64,000 nt of DNA from an uncultured Tateyamaria sp. (lineage in GTDB: Bacteria; Pseudomonadota; Alphaproteobacteria; Rhodobacterales; Rhodobacteraceae), in assembly GCF_947488715.1 (NCBI RefSeq), contig NZ_CANLAG010000009.1, forward strand, positions 62,001 through 126,000, read 5' to 3'. The notes beneath the pieces are model-generated. The model was not told the DNA's origin. It ran no database searches and saw nothing but the letters and a program-made list of their open reading frames with translations. Each line of letters begins with the position of its first letter. Position 1 is the stretch's first letter. This document shows, piece after piece, positions 44,379 through 53,394 of this stretch. A program made the translations under genes and the position numbers.

Positions 44379-45077
44379 TTACTGTGTCAGACGCATCATC
44401 AGCTGATTGCCCTGTTTCTTGGTCTCGACGCCTTTGAGGGCCTGGACCAGCTCTGACAGCTTGCGATGCCCGTAGGTGCGCGTGTCAAAGTCCGGATGCG
44501 CGTTCTGGATGGCTTGCCCGATCTGACCTAATGCGTACCAGTCGTCGTCCTGTTCGATCTTGTCCATCGCGCCTTTGATGAGGGGTAGGGCGGATTTGAT
44601 CGCTGCGCGCTCTTTTGTCGTTTCCGCGTCGCTGACAAGGTTCTCGATCAGAATAAAGCGGTTGCAGACGTTTCGCAGCGACTCCGGGGCCTTGGATTCC
44701 CCGATACCAATGACGGTCAGCCCGTCCTCGCGCAGGCGATTGGCAAGGGCGGTAAAATCGCTGTCGGATGAGACGATGACGAACCCGTCAAAGCGCCCGC
44801 CATGAAGGATGTCCATCGCATCGATCACCAGCCCGATGTCACTGGCGTTCTTGCCTGTGGTGTTCGAGCTGTCCTGATGCGCCACCATGCCCAATTGGAG
44901 AATGCGGTCGGCCCAGGCCTTGAGCCGTGCAGAGGACCAGTCGCCATAAACCCGGCGCAACGCCGGTTCACCAATGGATGTCACCTCGCGCAGGATGGCG
45001 TCAGCGAATTTGGCTGGTACGTTGTCGGCGTCGATCAAAACGGCAAGCAGGGGACGGTCGCGGTCGGCCAATGGCAC
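44379..45077 (-). CDS. NYN-domain nuclease with LOTUS/OST-HTH domain
   Basis: This 232-residue protein has an N-terminal NYN (PIN-like) domain (about 8-150) with acidic active-site patches LIDADNVP, KNASDIGLVIDAMD and VSSDSDFTALANRL. A C-terminal OST-HTH/LOTUS domain (about 160-230, with YALGQIGQAIQNAHPDF and YGHRKLSELVQALKG) follows; LOTUS domains can bind RNA, including G-quadruplex RNA. The expected role is an RNase acting on structured RNA in the cytoplasm. It sits 38 bases from fur, which is on the same strand. Confidence 0.87.
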   Translation of the reverse strand: MPLADRDRPLLAVLIDADNVPAKFADAILREVTSIGEPALRRVYGDWSSARLKAWADRILQLGMVAHQDSSNTTGKNASDIGLVIDAMDILHGGRFDGFVIVSSDSDFTALANRLREDGLTVIGIGESKAPESLRNVCNRFILIENLVSDAETTKERAAIKSALPLIKGAMDKIEQDDDWYALGQIGQAIQNAHPDFDTRTYGHRKLSELVQALKGVETKKQGNQLMMRLTQ

Positions 45078-45115
45078 GTATCCTTGTCATGGGGCCGGGG
45101 TCCGGCCGTTGGGTA

Positions 45116-45535
45116 TCACCGCTTGCGCGGTACACCATAAAGTTCGAGCCGGTGGCCGCGCAGTTCATAGCCCAGCTTTTCCGCGATCTTTTCCTGCAGC
45201 GCCTCGATCTCGTCATCCACAAACTCGATCACTTCGCCGGAGTTCATGTCGATGAGGTGGTCGTGGTGTTCGCGTTCGGCGTCTTCGTATCGTGCGCGCC
45301 CGTCGCCGAACTCCAGCTTGTCGAGGATTCCCGCTTCTTCGAACAGTTTGACCGTGCGGTACACAGTCGCAATCGAGATGCCACTGTCGACGGCGCTTGC
45401 CCGGTTGTACAATTCTTCGACGTCGGGGTGGTCCGCGCTGTCTTGCAGCACTTTGGCGATGATCCGGCGTGGCTGGGTCATGCGCAGGCCCTTGGCCTCG
45501 CTGCGGTCGATGATGGTGGGGCGTTTGGCGGTCAT
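45116..45535 (-). CDS. Fur family metalloregulator (Fur/Mur type)
   Basis: This 139-residue protein has an N-terminal winged helix (about 15-85; RMTQPRRIIAKVL and SIATVYRTVKLFEEAG) and a C-terminal dimerisation domain with the metal site HHDHLIDMNSGEVIEF. In Rhodobacterales the close Fur homolog often acts as a manganese regulator (Mur) while iron is handled by Irr or RirA. Which metal applies here cannot be told. Fur-family proteins bind inverted repeats in promoters. Confidence 0.9.
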   Translation of the reverse strand: MTAKRPTIIDRSEAKGLRMTQPRRIIAKVLQDSADHPDVEELYNRASAVDSGISIATVYRTVKLFEEAGILDKLEFGDGRARYEDAEREHHDHLIDMNSGEVIEFVDDEIEALQEKIAEKLGYELRGHRLELYGVPRKR

Positions 45536-45610
45536 GCGCCCCCTTTAGCGAAGCTTTGCCACCTGGGCAATTGCGGTTGACGCTGGCACCGCATGGGTTC
45601 ACTGGGAGCC

Positions 45611-46879
45611 ATGAGCGATTTTGACATGATGAACCTTCCCGACGTTGTTTCCAAACGCGTCGCGGAGATGGGCCTGACCCAACCGACCCCAATTCAGGCG
45701 CAGGCGATTCCCCACGCGCTGAACGGGCGCGACGTGATGGGACTGGCGCAAACCGGCACCGGAAAGACGGCGGCCTTTGGCATTCCCCTTATTTCACGCC
45801 TGATCGAAGAGGGTGGGCGCGCGGCGCCCAAGACTGCGCGCGGCCTTGTTTTGGCGCCGACGCGCGAGCTGGCCGGGCAGATTGCGCAAGTGCTGCGCGG
45901 GCTGACAGATATGAAAGTCCAGATCGTCGTGGGCGGGGTGTCGATCAATCCGCAGATCCAGCGTTTGTCCAAGGGTGTGGATATCCTCGTCGCGACACCG
46001 GGCCGTTTGCTTGATCTGGTGGACCGTCGCGCCGTGCGTTTGGACCAGACCGGGTTTCTGGTGCTGGACGAGGCGGATCAGATGTTGGACCTCGGCTTTG
46101 TCCATGACCTGCGCAAGATCGCGTCGCTGATGGGCGAAGACCGTCAGACGATGCTGTTCTCTGCCACGATGCCCAAACAGATGTCAGAGATTGCGGGGTC
46201 TTATCTGCGCAGCCCCATCCGGGTCGAAGTGTCACCGCCCGGCAAAGCGGCGGACAAGGTCACACAGGCCGTGCACTTCATCGCCAAAGCGGAAAAGACG
46301 TCGCTGTTGATCGAGTTGATGGATGCGCATCGCGACGAACGCGCACTGGTGTTCACGCGCACGAAGCATGGCGCGGACCGACTTGCGCGCAATCTGGACA
46401 AGGCGGGATACGCCGTGGCCGCGATTCACGGTGATAAACGCCAAGGTCAGCGGGATCGCGCACTGGCCGCCTTCAAGGCCAGCGAGATCAAAGTGCTGGT
46501 TGCCACGGATGTGGCCGCGCGGGGCCTGGATATCCCGGATGTGAAACACGTGTACAATTTCGACCTGCCCAACGTCCCTGAGGCCTATGTGCACCGGATC
46601 GGACGGACGGCGCGCGCGGGCAAGGATGGGGCGGCCATCGCGTTTTGCGCCCCCGACGAGATGGACCAGTTGAAAGATATCCAAAAGGTGATGAAGCTTT
46701 CCATCCCGGTTGCATCCGGTCGCGCGTGGGAGCCAATTGCTGATCCGACAGCCAAGAAACCCGCCCGTGGGCGCGGCCGTCCGGGGCCAAAACCCGGTGG
46801 ACGGCCCGGTGCGCCGGGTGCGGCCAAGCCGTCCAACCGCCGTCGTCGCAAACCTAAACCCAAAGGGCCGCGCACCTAG
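45611..46879 (+). CDS. DEAD-box ATP-dependent RNA helicase, RhlE-like
   Basis: This 422-residue helicase contains the Q motif (GLTQPTPIQAQAIP), Walker A AQTGTGKT, VLDEADQML (DEAD), FSATMP (SAT), ATDVAARGLDI and HRIGRTARAG. A basic Lys/Arg/Pro/Gly tail (about 385-422) probably binds RNA. It unwinds RNA in ribosome assembly or decay. ATG 45611 follows GGGAG. It is divergent from fur by 75 bases. Confidence 0.93.
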   Translation: MSDFDMMNLPDVVSKRVAEMGLTQPTPIQAQAIPHALNGRDVMGLAQTGTGKTAAFGIPLISRLIEEGGRAAPKTARGLVLAPTRELAGQIAQVLRGLTDMKVQIVVGGVSINPQIQRLSKGVDILVATPGRLLDLVDRRAVRLDQTGFLVLDEADQMLDLGFVHDLRKIASLMGEDRQTMLFSATMPKQMSEIAGSYLRSPIRVEVSPPGKAADKVTQAVHFIAKAEKTSLLIELMDAHRDERALVFTRTKHGADRLARNLDKAGYAVAAIHGDKRQGQRDRALAAFKASEIKVLVATDVAARGLDIPDVKHVYNFDLPNVPEAYVHRIGRTARAGKDGAAIAFCAPDEMDQLKDIQKVMKLSIPVASGRAWEPIADPTAKKPARGRGRPGPKPGGRPGAPGAAKPSNRRRRKPKPKGPRT

Positions 46880-46901
46880 TCACGGCCCCTTGCTGCGCCG
46901 T

Positions 46902-47723
46902 TCAGGTGTAGAGGGATGCAACGCCCAATTGGGCGTGGATGTCATTTACCGCGCTGGCATCCATGCCAAACCCTTGCGCCAGCTGGTGCAGGTATTGCGC
47001 TTCGGCCTGGGAATCGAGGTCGATTGCCAGAACGGACATCGCATAGACCTGCGGGCCCATCCCTTGTGGCACGTCACGGACCAACGCGTTTACGTCAACG
47101 TCCCGTGCCATCTCGGCACGGACAAATGCCGCCTCTTCGGCGTCGATATCGCCACCCATTTGCCCCATCAGCTTCTCTTGTTCCGCGTCGTCCAACTGTC
47201 CGTCGGACTTGGCCGCTTGGATCATCGCCCGCAACATGAGGGCGGCGGCGGCTTCCTGATCTGCGGTAGGTTCAATCGGCTCTTCGGGGGTCTGATCAAA
47301 GTTCGAATTCAGAACCTGCCCAAACGTCGCGTTGTTTGAGGCCGGTCGCTGTGCCAGCCCGCCCGACAATGCCCCCAGCAGCCCACCGGCACCCGCGCCG
47401 CCGGCCAAACCACCCAGCATACCTTGCAGGCCACCGCCCTGACCGCCGCCACCCAATCCTTCGAGAAGGCCGCCAAGACCGCCCATGCCGCCAGCGGAAC
47501 CAGCACCCTGACCACCGCCCATCAGACCGCCCAGCATGTCTTGCAATCCACCGGCACCACCGGCTGCAGACCCGCCGCCCGACAGCCCGCCCAAGAGACC
47601 ACCCAGACCGCCCGCGCTGGACGCTTGCCCCGGCGCACCGTCGCGATTTTTCATCATTGCACTTGCGCCTTTGGCCACAGCCACACCAATCGCCACTTTT
47701 GCCAGCGTTTTCATCAAGCTCAT
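46902..47723 (-). CDS. DUF533/TerB-like protein with glycine-rich linker
   Basis: This 273-residue protein has a short helix (MSLMKTLAKVAIGVAVAKGA), a long Gly/Leu/Met repeat region (about 30-140, with many GGLGGLL-like units) and a C-terminal DUF533/TerB-like helical domain (about 165-270) containing MLRAMIQAAKSDGQLDDAEQ. Members are inner-membrane associated and of unknown function. GGAGG precedes ATG 47723. It is divergent from the EamA gene at 47845. Confidence 0.85.
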   Translation of the reverse strand: MSLMKTLAKVAIGVAVAKGASAMMKNRDGAPGQASSAGGLGGLLGGLSGGGSAAGGAGGLQDMLGGLMGGGQGAGSAGGMGGLGGLLEGLGGGGQGGGLQGMLGGLAGGAGAGGLLGALSGGLAQRPASNNATFGQVLNSNFDQTPEEPIEPTADQEAAAALMLRAMIQAAKSDGQLDDAEQEKLMGQMGGDIDAEEAAFVRAEMARDVDVNALVRDVPQGMGPQVYAMSVLAIDLDSQAEAQYLHQLAQGFGMDASAVNDIHAQLGVASLYT

Positions 47724-47844
47724 TGGGTTTTCCTCCACTCCCAGGGAATCATTTCCTGACAGCTTGGCATAGTTCGCGGCGATTGCGGCGGGGAATGATC
47801 GGGATCGATTGACATAACTGCGCGAACCACGCCCAAGTGGGGGG

Positions 47845-48720
47845 ATGAACCGCAAGTCCAACGTTGATCTGATCGGAGCCGTCGCGCTGACGGCCTTTGC
47901 GCTGAATTTCGGCCTGAACCAGGTTGTGGTGAAGGTGTCGAACGGTGGATTTCAACCCGTGTTCATGGCCGCACTTCGGTCCATTGGTGGCGCAGTTATC
48001 CTGCTTGCGTGGATGCGTCTGCGGGGGATTTCATGGCACTTGCCGGGTGCCAGCCGGTCCGGCGGGATCATTGCCGGTTTACTCTTTGCGGCAGAGTTCA
48101 TTCTGCTGTTCAACGCGCTTGATCTGACCACCGTGGCGCGTGCGTCCATCCTGTTTTATTCGATGCCGATTTGGTTGGCCTTGGCCGCCCACTTTGTGTT
48201 GCCGGGTGAACGACTGTCGGGGGCGCGACTGATCGGTCTGGCGCTGGCGATGTCAGGTGTGGTCCTCGCCGTCGCGGACCGCTCTGGTGCGGAGGGGCAC
48301 CTGATGGGGGACGTGCTGTCGCTGTTGGCGGCGATGTGCTGGGCTGGCATTGCCTTGTGTGTGCGCATCACGCCGTTGAGCGACGTACCAGCCGAACAGC
48401 AATTGCTGTGGCAACTGGTGATTTCTGTCCCGGTCTTGTTGGCGGCAAGTCTGCTTTTCGGACCGCTGATACGCGATTTGCAGCCCGTTCATCTGGCCGG
48501 TCTGGCCTATCAGATCCTTGCCATCGCCAGTTTCGGTTTCTTGGCCTGGTTCTGGTTGATGAAAATCTATCCAGCGTCCGGTGTCGCTTCGTTCAGCTTT
48601 CTGTCGCCGGTCTTTGCGGTGTTGCTGGGGTGGCTGATCCTGGGCGAAGAGATCGGTCTGAGCACGTGGAGTGCTCTGACGTTCGTCGCAATCGGCTTGA
48701 TTCTTATCAACCGCCGTTAG
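47845..48720 (+). CDS. EamA/DMT family transporter
   Basis: This 291-residue membrane protein has ten hydrophobic helices in two EamA repeats (LDLTTVARASILFYSMPIWL and SFLSPVFAVLLGWLILGEE are typical). The substrate is unknown. It overlaps the convergent selO gene by 4 bases. It is a different paralog from the one at 43494..44369. Confidence 0.9.
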   Translation: MNRKSNVDLIGAVALTAFALNFGLNQVVVKVSNGGFQPVFMAALRSIGGAVILLAWMRLRGISWHLPGASRSGGIIAGLLFAAEFILLFNALDLTTVARASILFYSMPIWLALAAHFVLPGERLSGARLIGLALAMSGVVLAVADRSGAEGHLMGDVLSLLAAMCWAGIALCVRITPLSDVPAEQQLLWQLVISVPVLLAASLLFGPLIRDLQPVHLAGLAYQILAIASFGFLAWFWLMKIYPASGVASFSFLSPVFAVLLGWLILGEEIGLSTWSALTFVAIGLILINRR

Positions 48721-50114
48721 GTACCGCAGAATGTTGCCGGAACGATCTCTTGCTCCGTCGGTGGACGGCGTAGATCGTTGAACTGCGCGTCCCGATCAAA
48801 CGGACGTGACAGTGCCTGCATTAGCCGCTCGAATGGCCCCATGTCGCCATCAACAGCCGCTGTGATCATCGCCTCAATCTGGTGATTGCGCGGGACGATC
48901 TGCGGATTTGCGCGGGCCATGATGTCCGAGGCATCAACACCGATCCGCTCTCTCCGTCGGACGTCCCAAGCGTCAAACGCATCACGTTGCTGGAAGTGGT
49001 CCCGCGCCTTGTCTGACCCAAGGTCGGCGAATGTGTTGGTGAAATCGGCGCCATCGGCCTGCATCAAAGTCAGCAGGTCTTCGATCAGGCCGGTGTCGTC
49101 AGTGCCTGCATCGAGCAGTCCAATTTTGGCACCAAATCGTCGCAGCCAAGCGGCCTGAATTTGATCAGGCATCGCATGTACAATCTCCGTCGCTTGCGCA
49201 ACGGCGGCTTCCTTGTCGTCAAAGAGTTGGATCAACGCGGTTGCCAGTTGTGCCATGTTCCAAACAGCAATCCGGGGTTGGTTGCCGTAGGCATAGCGCC
49301 CCATCTGGTCGATGGACGAAAACACGCGGCCCTCATGGTAGGCGTCCATGAATGCGCATGGACCATAGTCGATTGTCTCGCCCGAAATGGTGCAATTGTC
49401 GGTGTTCATCACGCCATGGATAAAGCCGACCGACATCCATGCCGCCACCAGATCGGCCTGCGCCACACAGACCGCCGACAGCAAACCCAGCGGCCCGTCT
49501 GTCTCGGGATAGTGTCGTGCGATGGCGTAGTCTGTGAGCGTGCGCAACGCGTCAATCTCGCCACGGTGGGCAAAGATCTGGAATGTGCCAACGCGCAAAT
49601 GGCTGGCGGCGACGCGGGTCAGAACCGCGCCGGGCAGGGGGCCTTGTTCACGCACCACAGCTTGCCCGGTTTTGACGGCTGCCAATGCGCGTGTGGTTGG
49701 AATGCCCAGGGCGTGCATGGCTTCGCTAATCACGTATTCGCGCAACACCGGACCCAACCACGCGCGCCCATCGCCCATCCGGGAATAGGGTGTCGGCCCC
49801 GACCCTTTGAGTTGGATGTCACGGCGCGATCCGGAGTGGTCCAACACTTCGCCCAACAAGATCGCACGTCCGTCGCCCAGCTGTGGATTGTAGTTGCCGA
49901 ACTGGTGCCCCGAATAGAGCTGTGCCAATGGCTCTGCGCCGTCAGGCACAAGGTTGCCGCCAAACACATCGGCGTCGGGATCCGTCACACCCAAGCTGTC
50001 GGCCAAGGCGTCGTTCCAGGCCAGCATCTCAGGTGCTTCAACCGGCGTGGGCGCAATCCTGGTGTAGAAATCCGCAGGTAAGGCAGCAAAGCTATTGTCG
50101 AAAGGTATTGTCAT
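48717..50114 (-). CDS. selO: Protein adenylyltransferase SelO (UPF0061)
   Basis: This 465-residue pseudokinase-fold enzyme transfers AMP to Ser/Thr/Tyr of target proteins and is linked to oxidative stress. It shows YSGHQFGNYNPQLGDGRA, DIQLKGSGPTPYSRMGDGRA, VRVGTF-type RVAASHLRVGTFQ, and MNTDN with DYGPCAFMDAY (metal-binding Asn and Asp). The C-terminus has one Cys in FCGT. It is complete. It is convergent with the EamA gene. Confidence 0.93.
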   Translation of the reverse strand: MTIPFDNSFAALPADFYTRIAPTPVEAPEMLAWNDALADSLGVTDPDADVFGGNLVPDGAEPLAQLYSGHQFGNYNPQLGDGRAILLGEVLDHSGSRRDIQLKGSGPTPYSRMGDGRAWLGPVLREYVISEAMHALGIPTTRALAAVKTGQAVVREQGPLPGAVLTRVAASHLRVGTFQIFAHRGEIDALRTLTDYAIARHYPETDGPLGLLSAVCVAQADLVAAWMSVGFIHGVMNTDNCTISGETIDYGPCAFMDAYHEGRVFSSIDQMGRYAYGNQPRIAVWNMAQLATALIQLFDDKEAAVAQATEIVHAMPDQIQAAWLRRFGAKIGLLDAGTDDTGLIEDLLTLMQADGADFTNTFADLGSDKARDHFQQRDAFDAWDVRRRERIGVDASDIMARANPQIVPRNHQIEAMITAAVDGDMGPFERLMQALSRPFDRDAQFNDLRRPPTEQEIVPATFCGT

Positions 50115-50146
50115 AGACGTGACATATGTACCGCGTGCCTGAATGG

Positions 50147-50596
50147 CTAGAAGTGTCTTGTCATCAGGTGATAGCCGTCACGCATCCGAAACCCGGCGCG
50201 CGTGTAGATACGCTGTGCGCCCGCATCGTTTGCATCGACCTCAAGATGCAGCGCCATCAACCCGGCACCGGCAAGGGCGCGGGGCAGGGTCAACATCACT
50301 TCCGACGCGATACCACGGCCACGCACACCAGGCCGCACAAACAGTTCGTCAATGAACCCGTCCATGCCGCCAAATTCGACTGACCAGCCAAAGGTCACCA
50401 CGATGTAGCCGATGGGCGCACGCGGTGGGCCAATCAGATAGGCCGCGCCGTGCGGAATACCGTCGAGCAAGGGCAGAATGGCCTGCGCCCGCAATTCGTC
50501 CGTCTGTTCAATGCCAGCTTCGGCATGAAACGCAGCAACCAGCGGCAGCAGTTTTTCTGCGTGCTCGGATGTCGCCAATGTCAGCGCAGCACTCAC
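50147..50596 (-). CDS. GNAT family N-acetyltransferase
   Basis: This 149-residue protein has the acetyl-CoA motif VRGRGIASEVML near residues 93-104 and AQRIYTRAGFRM near the C-terminus. It overlaps the nucleoside hydrolase gene by 4 bases, so it is probably cotranscribed. The substrate is unknown. Confidence 0.87.
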   Translation of the reverse strand: MSAALTLATSEHAEKLLPLVAAFHAEAGIEQTDELRAQAILPLLDGIPHGAAYLIGPPRAPIGYIVVTFGWSVEFGGMDGFIDELFVRPGVRGRGIASEVMLTLPRALAGAGLMALHLEVDANDAGAQRIYTRAGFRMRDGYHLMTRHF

Positions 50597-51534
50597 AATC
50601 GTGCCAGACGTTCGGTCAAAAGCGCAAAGAACCCGTCCGCATCCAGATCACCGATGAACGTCGCGTTGGGTGGGCGATCCGTGACCCGCCACCAGTCGGC
50701 GACGGTCATGCCGCGGGTGAGGGGCGATTGGGTTTCGATTTCAACGTTGATGTGGCGACCGGTAAACAGGTCTGGATCAATTAGGTAAGCCGTCACACAG
50801 GGGTCATGCAGAGGAGCACCCTCGGAACCATATTTCTCTTTGTCAAACCGTTCGAAAAAGTCGGTCATCTGAGCGACGGCAATCCCGGTGGGTGTCCCAA
50901 GAGCGCGAAACGCATCGTTACGGGGCTTGGTCACAAGTGCCTTATGTGTGACATCCAACGGCATGACGACGATATCGATCCCGGATTTGAACACAATATC
51001 AGCGGCTTCTGGGTCAACGTAGATGTTGAATTCAGCGGCGGGCGTGATGTTGCCAACCTCAAAATACGCGCCACCCATCAGGACAATCTGCTGGACCCGT
51101 TCTGCGATGTCCGGTGCCCGTTGCAGCGCCGTCGCGATATTGGTCAACGGTCCCAATGGGCACAACGTGATTGTCCCAGATGCCTCGCTGCGCAAGGTGT
51201 CGATGATATAGTCAACGGCATGCTCGTCCCGGAGCGGCATTGTCGGGTCCGGCAGGTCCGGTCCATCCAGTCCCGTCTTGCCATGCACATGTTCTGCCGT
51301 CACCAAATCGCGACCAATAGGGCGGTCACATCCAGCGTAAACGGGAACATCAACCTTGTTCGCCAACTCGCAGATAACACGTGCATTTTTCGCAGTCAGG
51401 TCCAATGGAACATTGCCCGCAACAGCAGTCAGGGCCAGCACGTCCAGCTCTTCGGGGCTGGCCAATGCCAGTAGAATGGCGACCGCGTCATCTTGGCCTG
51501 GATCTGTGTCGATGATGATTTTGCGCGCTGCCAT
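50593..51534 (-). CDS. Inosine-uridine preferring nucleoside hydrolase family protein
   Basis: This 313-residue enzyme cleaves the N-glycosidic bond of ribonucleosides for salvage. The calcium-binding N-terminal motif DTDPGQDDAVA (9-19), a CPLGPLTNIATAL segment and a C-terminal HDPCVTAYLIDPDLF segment are typical. It precedes a coupled GNAT gene. Base preference is uncertain; the family includes purine and pyrimidine hydrolases. Confidence 0.92.
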   Translation of the reverse strand: MAARKIIIDTDPGQDDAVAILLALASPEELDVLALTAVAGNVPLDLTAKNARVICELANKVDVPVYAGCDRPIGRDLVTAEHVHGKTGLDGPDLPDPTMPLRDEHAVDYIIDTLRSEASGTITLCPLGPLTNIATALQRAPDIAERVQQIVLMGGAYFEVGNITPAAEFNIYVDPEAADIVFKSGIDIVVMPLDVTHKALVTKPRNDAFRALGTPTGIAVAQMTDFFERFDKEKYGSEGAPLHDPCVTAYLIDPDLFTGRHINVEIETQSPLTRGMTVADWWRVTDRPPNATFIGDLDADGFFALLTERLARL

Positions 51535-51650
51535 AGAGCCTCCGGTACGTTCGCGCGCACCGTGGCGGCTTTGGCACCCCTTGTCCAGAACCTGAGGTGG
51601 GCTTTGCGCAAATCCTTGCGTGCGGCAAATGGGCTGGCATAAGGGCGTCC

Positions 51651-52520
51651 ATGACCTCGCAACCGATCTTTATCCACGCAGGTGCGCACCGTACCGGCAC
51701 CTCGTCCTTTCAGATGTGCTTGCACGAAAACCGCACCGCGCTGGAGGCTTCTGGACTGTCTGTGGCCTATCCGGGGCGCGACGGTATCCCGTCCGGCGAT
51801 TTGGCGTTGCGCTTGCCCGGCACCATCGGGGCCGAGCCGGATGGGTTTGTGGACCGCGCAGCCCGAACATTGGCAGATCATGGGCGTGACCGTCCGCTGA
51901 TCCTGTCCGAAGAGAACATCCCCGGCCGCATGTTCCATTTCATGCGCGGACAGTTTTACCCCATGGCCGCGCCGCGGTGCGAGGTGCTCCGCAAGGCATG
52001 GCCTGGACAAATTGCCCATGTGGTTTTGGTCGTACGGCCCTATGACGCCCTTTATGTCTCGGGGTTCCGAAAACGGGCAGAGGATAACGCGGTCCCGAGT
52101 TTTGATGAATTGCGCGCGACTTATATGGCGATGGATCGGGGTTGGCCCGCGATTGTCGAAGTTTTGCGCGACGTTCTGCGGCCTGACTTGCTGACCGTCG
52201 TGCCTTATGCGCAGCGCGGTACCAGCGTTGATCTGCTCCAACGTCTTGTACCAGGGATTCCCGGTGCGGCCCTGAAAGAGCCGAAGCGGGTGGTCAACCT
52301 CAGTGCAACGGATGCGGCGCTGGAGGTATTGCAGGACGCATATAGAAGTGGTGAGAAACTGCCGCGCGCGCAGTGGAAAAAGGTGATTGGTCAACACGCC
52401 CAAGATCGGACGTCGCGTGGTTTTGCAGAGTTCAGTGTCGAAGAAAAAAACGAATTGTCAGAGCGTTACGCGTCAGATCTCAAGCAGATTGAGTGGATGG
52501 ACGGCGTCAGCTTTGGCTAG
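51651..52520 (+). CDS. Sulfotransferase-like protein
   Basis: This 289-residue protein starts with FIHAGAHRTGTSSFQMCLHE, the P-loop-like PAPS-binding motif of sulfotransferase-fold enzymes, followed by LVVRPYDALYVSGFRK (3'-phosphate-binding region). The acceptor is unknown. ATG 51651 lies just after AAGGGCG; the longer frame from 51597 lacks a start signal. The 3' end overlaps mazG by 14 bases. Confidence 0.75.
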   Translation: MTSQPIFIHAGAHRTGTSSFQMCLHENRTALEASGLSVAYPGRDGIPSGDLALRLPGTIGAEPDGFVDRAARTLADHGRDRPLILSEENIPGRMFHFMRGQFYPMAAPRCEVLRKAWPGQIAHVVLVVRPYDALYVSGFRKRAEDNAVPSFDELRATYMAMDRGWPAIVEVLRDVLRPDLLTVVPYAQRGTSVDLLQRLVPGIPGAALKEPKRVVNLSATDAALEVLQDAYRSGEKLPRAQWKKVIGQHAQDRTSRGFAEFSVEEKNELSERYASDLKQIEWMDGVSFG

Positions 52521-53331
52521 CTTTTTCGGCCATTTTCGCCGCATCCCACAACGCATCCATTTCGGCCAAAGTGCTGTCTTCGGGTCTCTTGCCTTGCGTC
52601 GCCAGTGACGCCTCAATAGCGCCAAACCGCCGCGTGAACTTGGCATTTGTCCGTCGCAGGGCCTCTTCGGGATCAATATCCAGATGCCGGGCGAGGTTTG
52701 CGACAACGAACAACAGGTCGCCCATCTCGTCCACCATGGCGTCATGGCTCAGGTGATCCCGGGCTTCGACCAATTCGGCGGCTTCTTCCTGGATTTTGTC
52801 GATCACCTGACCTGTATCCGGCCAGTCAAACCCAACCCGCGCGGCACGCTTTTGCAATTTGACCGCGCGCAACAGTGCAGGCAGGTTCAGCGCTACACCT
52901 TCCAGCGTGCCACCCTGGGCCTTTTTGGCGCGCTCGGTTGCCTTGATCGCCTCCCAGTCGCGCGTTTGTTGTTCTGCGGACTTGTCGCGGCTTTCATCCC
53001 CGAACACGTGCGGGTGGCGCGCAACCATCTTGTCCGAGATATTTGTCACCACCGATTGAAATGAAAAATGCCCGGCCTCTTCACCTATCGCGGTGTGATA
53101 GACGGATTGCAGCAGGAGATCACCCAGCTCCCCTTCCAATTCGGGCCAGTCCCGGCGCTCAATCGCGTCTGCAACCTCGTAAGCCTCTTCGATAGTGTAG
53201 GGTGCGATGGTCTCAAAAGTTTGCTCAATATCCCATGGGCAGCCCGTTTGCGGGTCGCGCAGGCGGCGCATGATTTCGAGCAGACGTTCGATGCCTGCGC
53301 TTTGATCGTGGATCAGAGAGTCGTCGCCCAT
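52507..53331 (-). CDS. mazG: Nucleoside triphosphate pyrophosphohydrolase MazG
   Basis: This 274-residue protein has two MazG domains. The first (about 10-115) contains MRRLRDPQTGCPWDIEQTF and EEAYEVADAIERRDWPEL with ELGDLLLQ. The second (about 160-250) contains EEAAELVEARDH and DEMGDLLF. The Glu/Asp pairs bind magnesium. It hydrolyses NTPs to NMP and PPi, clearing aberrant nucleotides. ATG 53331 is preferred; ATG 53364 and 53460 are longer alternatives. Confidence 0.93.
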   Translation of the reverse strand: MGDDSLIHDQSAGIERLLEIMRRLRDPQTGCPWDIEQTFETIAPYTIEEAYEVADAIERRDWPELEGELGDLLLQSVYHTAIGEEAGHFSFQSVVTNISDKMVARHPHVFGDESRDKSAEQQTRDWEAIKATERAKKAQGGTLEGVALNLPALLRAVKLQKRAARVGFDWPDTGQVIDKIQEEAAELVEARDHLSHDAMVDEMGDLLFVVANLARHLDIDPEEALRRTNAKFTRRFGAIEASLATQGKRPEDSTLAEMDALWDAAKMAEKASQS

Positions 53332-53394
53332 TGCAGCCCCGCGCGGTTTGAGGTTTGGTGACATGTGACGCATCCCAACATCAGGAGTCCAGCC

